Source: Thalassotalea marina
GTDB taxonomy: Bacteria; Pseudomonadota; Gammaproteobacteria; Enterobacterales; Alteromonadaceae
Assembly: GCF_014656435.1 (NCBI RefSeq)
Contig: NZ_BNCK01000004.1
Location: forward strand, 62,001-126,000
Length of the DNA: 64,000 nucleotides
Direction of reading: 5' to 3'
In this document: piece by piece, positions 62,923-64,000 of the stretch
Numbering within the stretch: the first letter of the stretch is position 1
Layout of the letters: each line of letters begins with the position of its first letter
Position numbers and translations under genes: made by a program
Notes under the pieces: model-generated
The model's database searches: none
The model's input: only the letters and a program-made list of their open reading frames with translations
Told to the model about the DNA's origin: nothing

Positions 62923-64000
62923 ATGCAAACCCCAAAACTTAACGGTGTTCAACGCCTATTAGAAGCAGGCTTATTAACAACGTGCATTTTTGCTATGTAC
63001 TTGATGATGGCGCTGTACAGTTTTAACCCGGCCGATCCTGGCTGGTCTCAAACTGGATATCAAACTCCAATACTTAATCTAGGTGGAGCTGTAGGTGCGT
63101 TTATCTCAGATTTGCTATTAAATCTATTTGGCCTCGTTGCGTATAGCTTACCATTTGTTATCGCATTAACTGGTTGGTTAATGTTTCAAAAGTACTATCG
63201 TTTAATGCAAATAGACTATTTGACGCTTGGTCTTAAATTTATCGGCTTCATCATGATGTTTATTGGCATAACAGCGATCGCTAGTATGAATTTTGACGAT
63301 GTGTTTTATTTCTCAGCCGGTGGAATTGTTGGTGATGTGATCAGCCAAGGCGCTTTGCCTTATTTGTCATTTGTTGGTAGTACTTTATTGTTTTTAATGT
63401 GCTTAGGCACAGGGTTTGTGTTACTGACCGGCATTTCGTTACTAAAGGTAATTGACAAAGTAGGGGAGTACGCTATCGCAGGTGCGATGTCGCTTACACA
63501 CTTCCCAGCATGGGTAACAGAAAAATTTGGTACCAGTGAACAACGCGAAAAACCAATTAAAGAAGATAAATTACAAAATAAATTGGTACCCGATCACCAA
63601 ATTGATCAAATATCACACAGCGTTGACGATGCTCCTGCAATAGAACAAGAATCAGAGTTCCATGCAGACTTAGATGAAATAACCACGCCAGAAGATGAAT
63701 CTGCTTTTGCTGAAAGTAAAGACGATATTTCATACCACCTTGACGACGATGTAGAGCCTTTTGTGCCAATTGATGATCTGATTGGTGAACCAATGGCATT
63801 TAATGTTCAAGAACATGTCAGTGCCGACGAAATTGCCGCAGCATTTGAGCCTGTAGATAAGTTAGATGTAGCAGAAGACGAACCGGTTGTTAAAAATCAG
63901 CCTGCTAAATCTAACTCAGTAGAGGAAATGGGCCTGCCATCGTTATCTTTATTAGATAAACCAAACAAAAAGCAACATCCTATTTCTCAAGAAGAGTTAG
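62923..64000 (+). CDS. ftsK: DNA translocase FtsK, 5' part (runs off the window)
   Basis: Open from ATG 62923 to the right edge (359 codons visible). TTG 62908 is an alternative start with GAG at a good distance. The N-terminal four-helix membrane domain is seen: LLEAGLLTTCIFAMYLMMALYSFNPADPGWSQTGY, then LLLNLFGLVAYSLPFVIALTGWLM and further helices. The acidic linker (DDAPAIEQESEF..., PSLSLLDKPNKKQHPISQEEL) has begun by the end. The motor and gamma domains lie outside. FtsK couples division to chromosome dimer resolution. Confidence 0.93.
   Translation, partial: MQTPKLNGVQRLLEAGLLTTCIFAMYLMMALYSFNPADPGWSQTGYQTPILNLGGAVGAFISDLLLNLFGLVAYSLPFVIALTGWLMFQKYYRLMQIDYLTLGLKFIGFIMMFIGITAIASMNFDDVFYFSAGGIVGDVISQGALPYLSFVGSTLLFLMCLGTGFVLLTGISLLKVIDKVGEYAIAGAMSLTHFPAWVTEKFGTSEQREKPIKEDKLQNKLVPDHQIDQISHSVDDAPAIEQESEFHADLDEITTPEDESAFAESKDDISYHLDDDVEPFVPIDDLIGEPMAFNVQEHVSADEIAAAFEPVDKLDVAEDEPVVKNQPAKSNSVEEMGLPSLSLLDKPNKKQHPISQEEL

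Overview
The window looks like chromosomal DNA of an AT-rich marine gammaproteobacterium of the Alteromonadales (Colwelliaceae, Thalassotalea or Colwellia type). This rests on protein flavour and gene order: trxB-aat-bpt-infA, ald-lrp-ftsK, a HexR-controlled Entner-Doudoroff operon, a NorR/NnrS locus, an OsmC-YcaO fusion and a rimK operon carrying a RimB-type retropepsin. The genus is inference. No rRNA, tRNA, CRISPR array, transposase or integrase was seen.

Layout. 1-6.1 kb: the end of a discoidin-like protein, a GNAT, an M14 (AstE/AspA) hydrolase, and a MoxR-DUF58-transglutaminase operon. 6.2-8.8 kb, minus strand: trxB-aat-bpt-infA, which combines redox, both N-end-rule leucyl/phenylalanyl transferases and IF-1. 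9-17.4 kb: pykA and hexR on the minus strand, then divergent zwf-pgl-edd-glk-eda with HexR-like operators in the divergent gap; together these take glucose to pyruvate. 17.4-27.7 kb: small enzymes, a DUF4382 lipoprotein with an apparent frameshift in a G5 tract, a secreted S8 protease with FN3 domains, two periplasmic solute-binding proteins, and a LytS/LytTR two-component pair divergent from a secreted alpha/beta hydrolase.

27.8-31.1 kb, minus strand: three genes (LysE exporter, OLD-like ATPase/TOPRIM nuclease, unknown 168-aa protein), each followed by an attC-like imperfect palindrome. This looks like a cluster of integron cassettes with no integrase in the window. 31.3-39.2 kb: a membrane glutaredoxin, LysR/azoR, a RimJ-like acetyltransferase, DUF6559, a membrane-anchored HTH-TPR protein divergent from a CsgG-like lipoprotein, and two small DNA-binding-type proteins.

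39.5-47.3 kb: an HdfR-like LysR regulator, then rimK, an M14 amidohydrolase, a RimB-like retropepsin, an MscS channel, a universal stress protein, ZntB and PsiE, with a convergent DUF1704/QEGLA metallopeptidase of the eukaryotic MATCAP family. The combination suggests a module that adds and removes glutamate on proteins. 47.6-51.8 kb: a maoP-like gene, a gene preceded by two hairpins, and the nitric-oxide locus: NnrS plus a 90-aa membrane protein, divergent from norR, with two palindromic NorR-type sites and a sigma54-type promoter.

52-55.7 kb: an accessory stretch with a long VCR-like attC after an unknown gene, plus small unknown, protease and acetyltransferase genes. 55.8-64 kb: an MFS transporter, a class II glutamine amidotransferase, the OsmC-YcaO fusion, a small membrane protein, ald, lrp and the 5' part of ftsK, which runs off the right edge.
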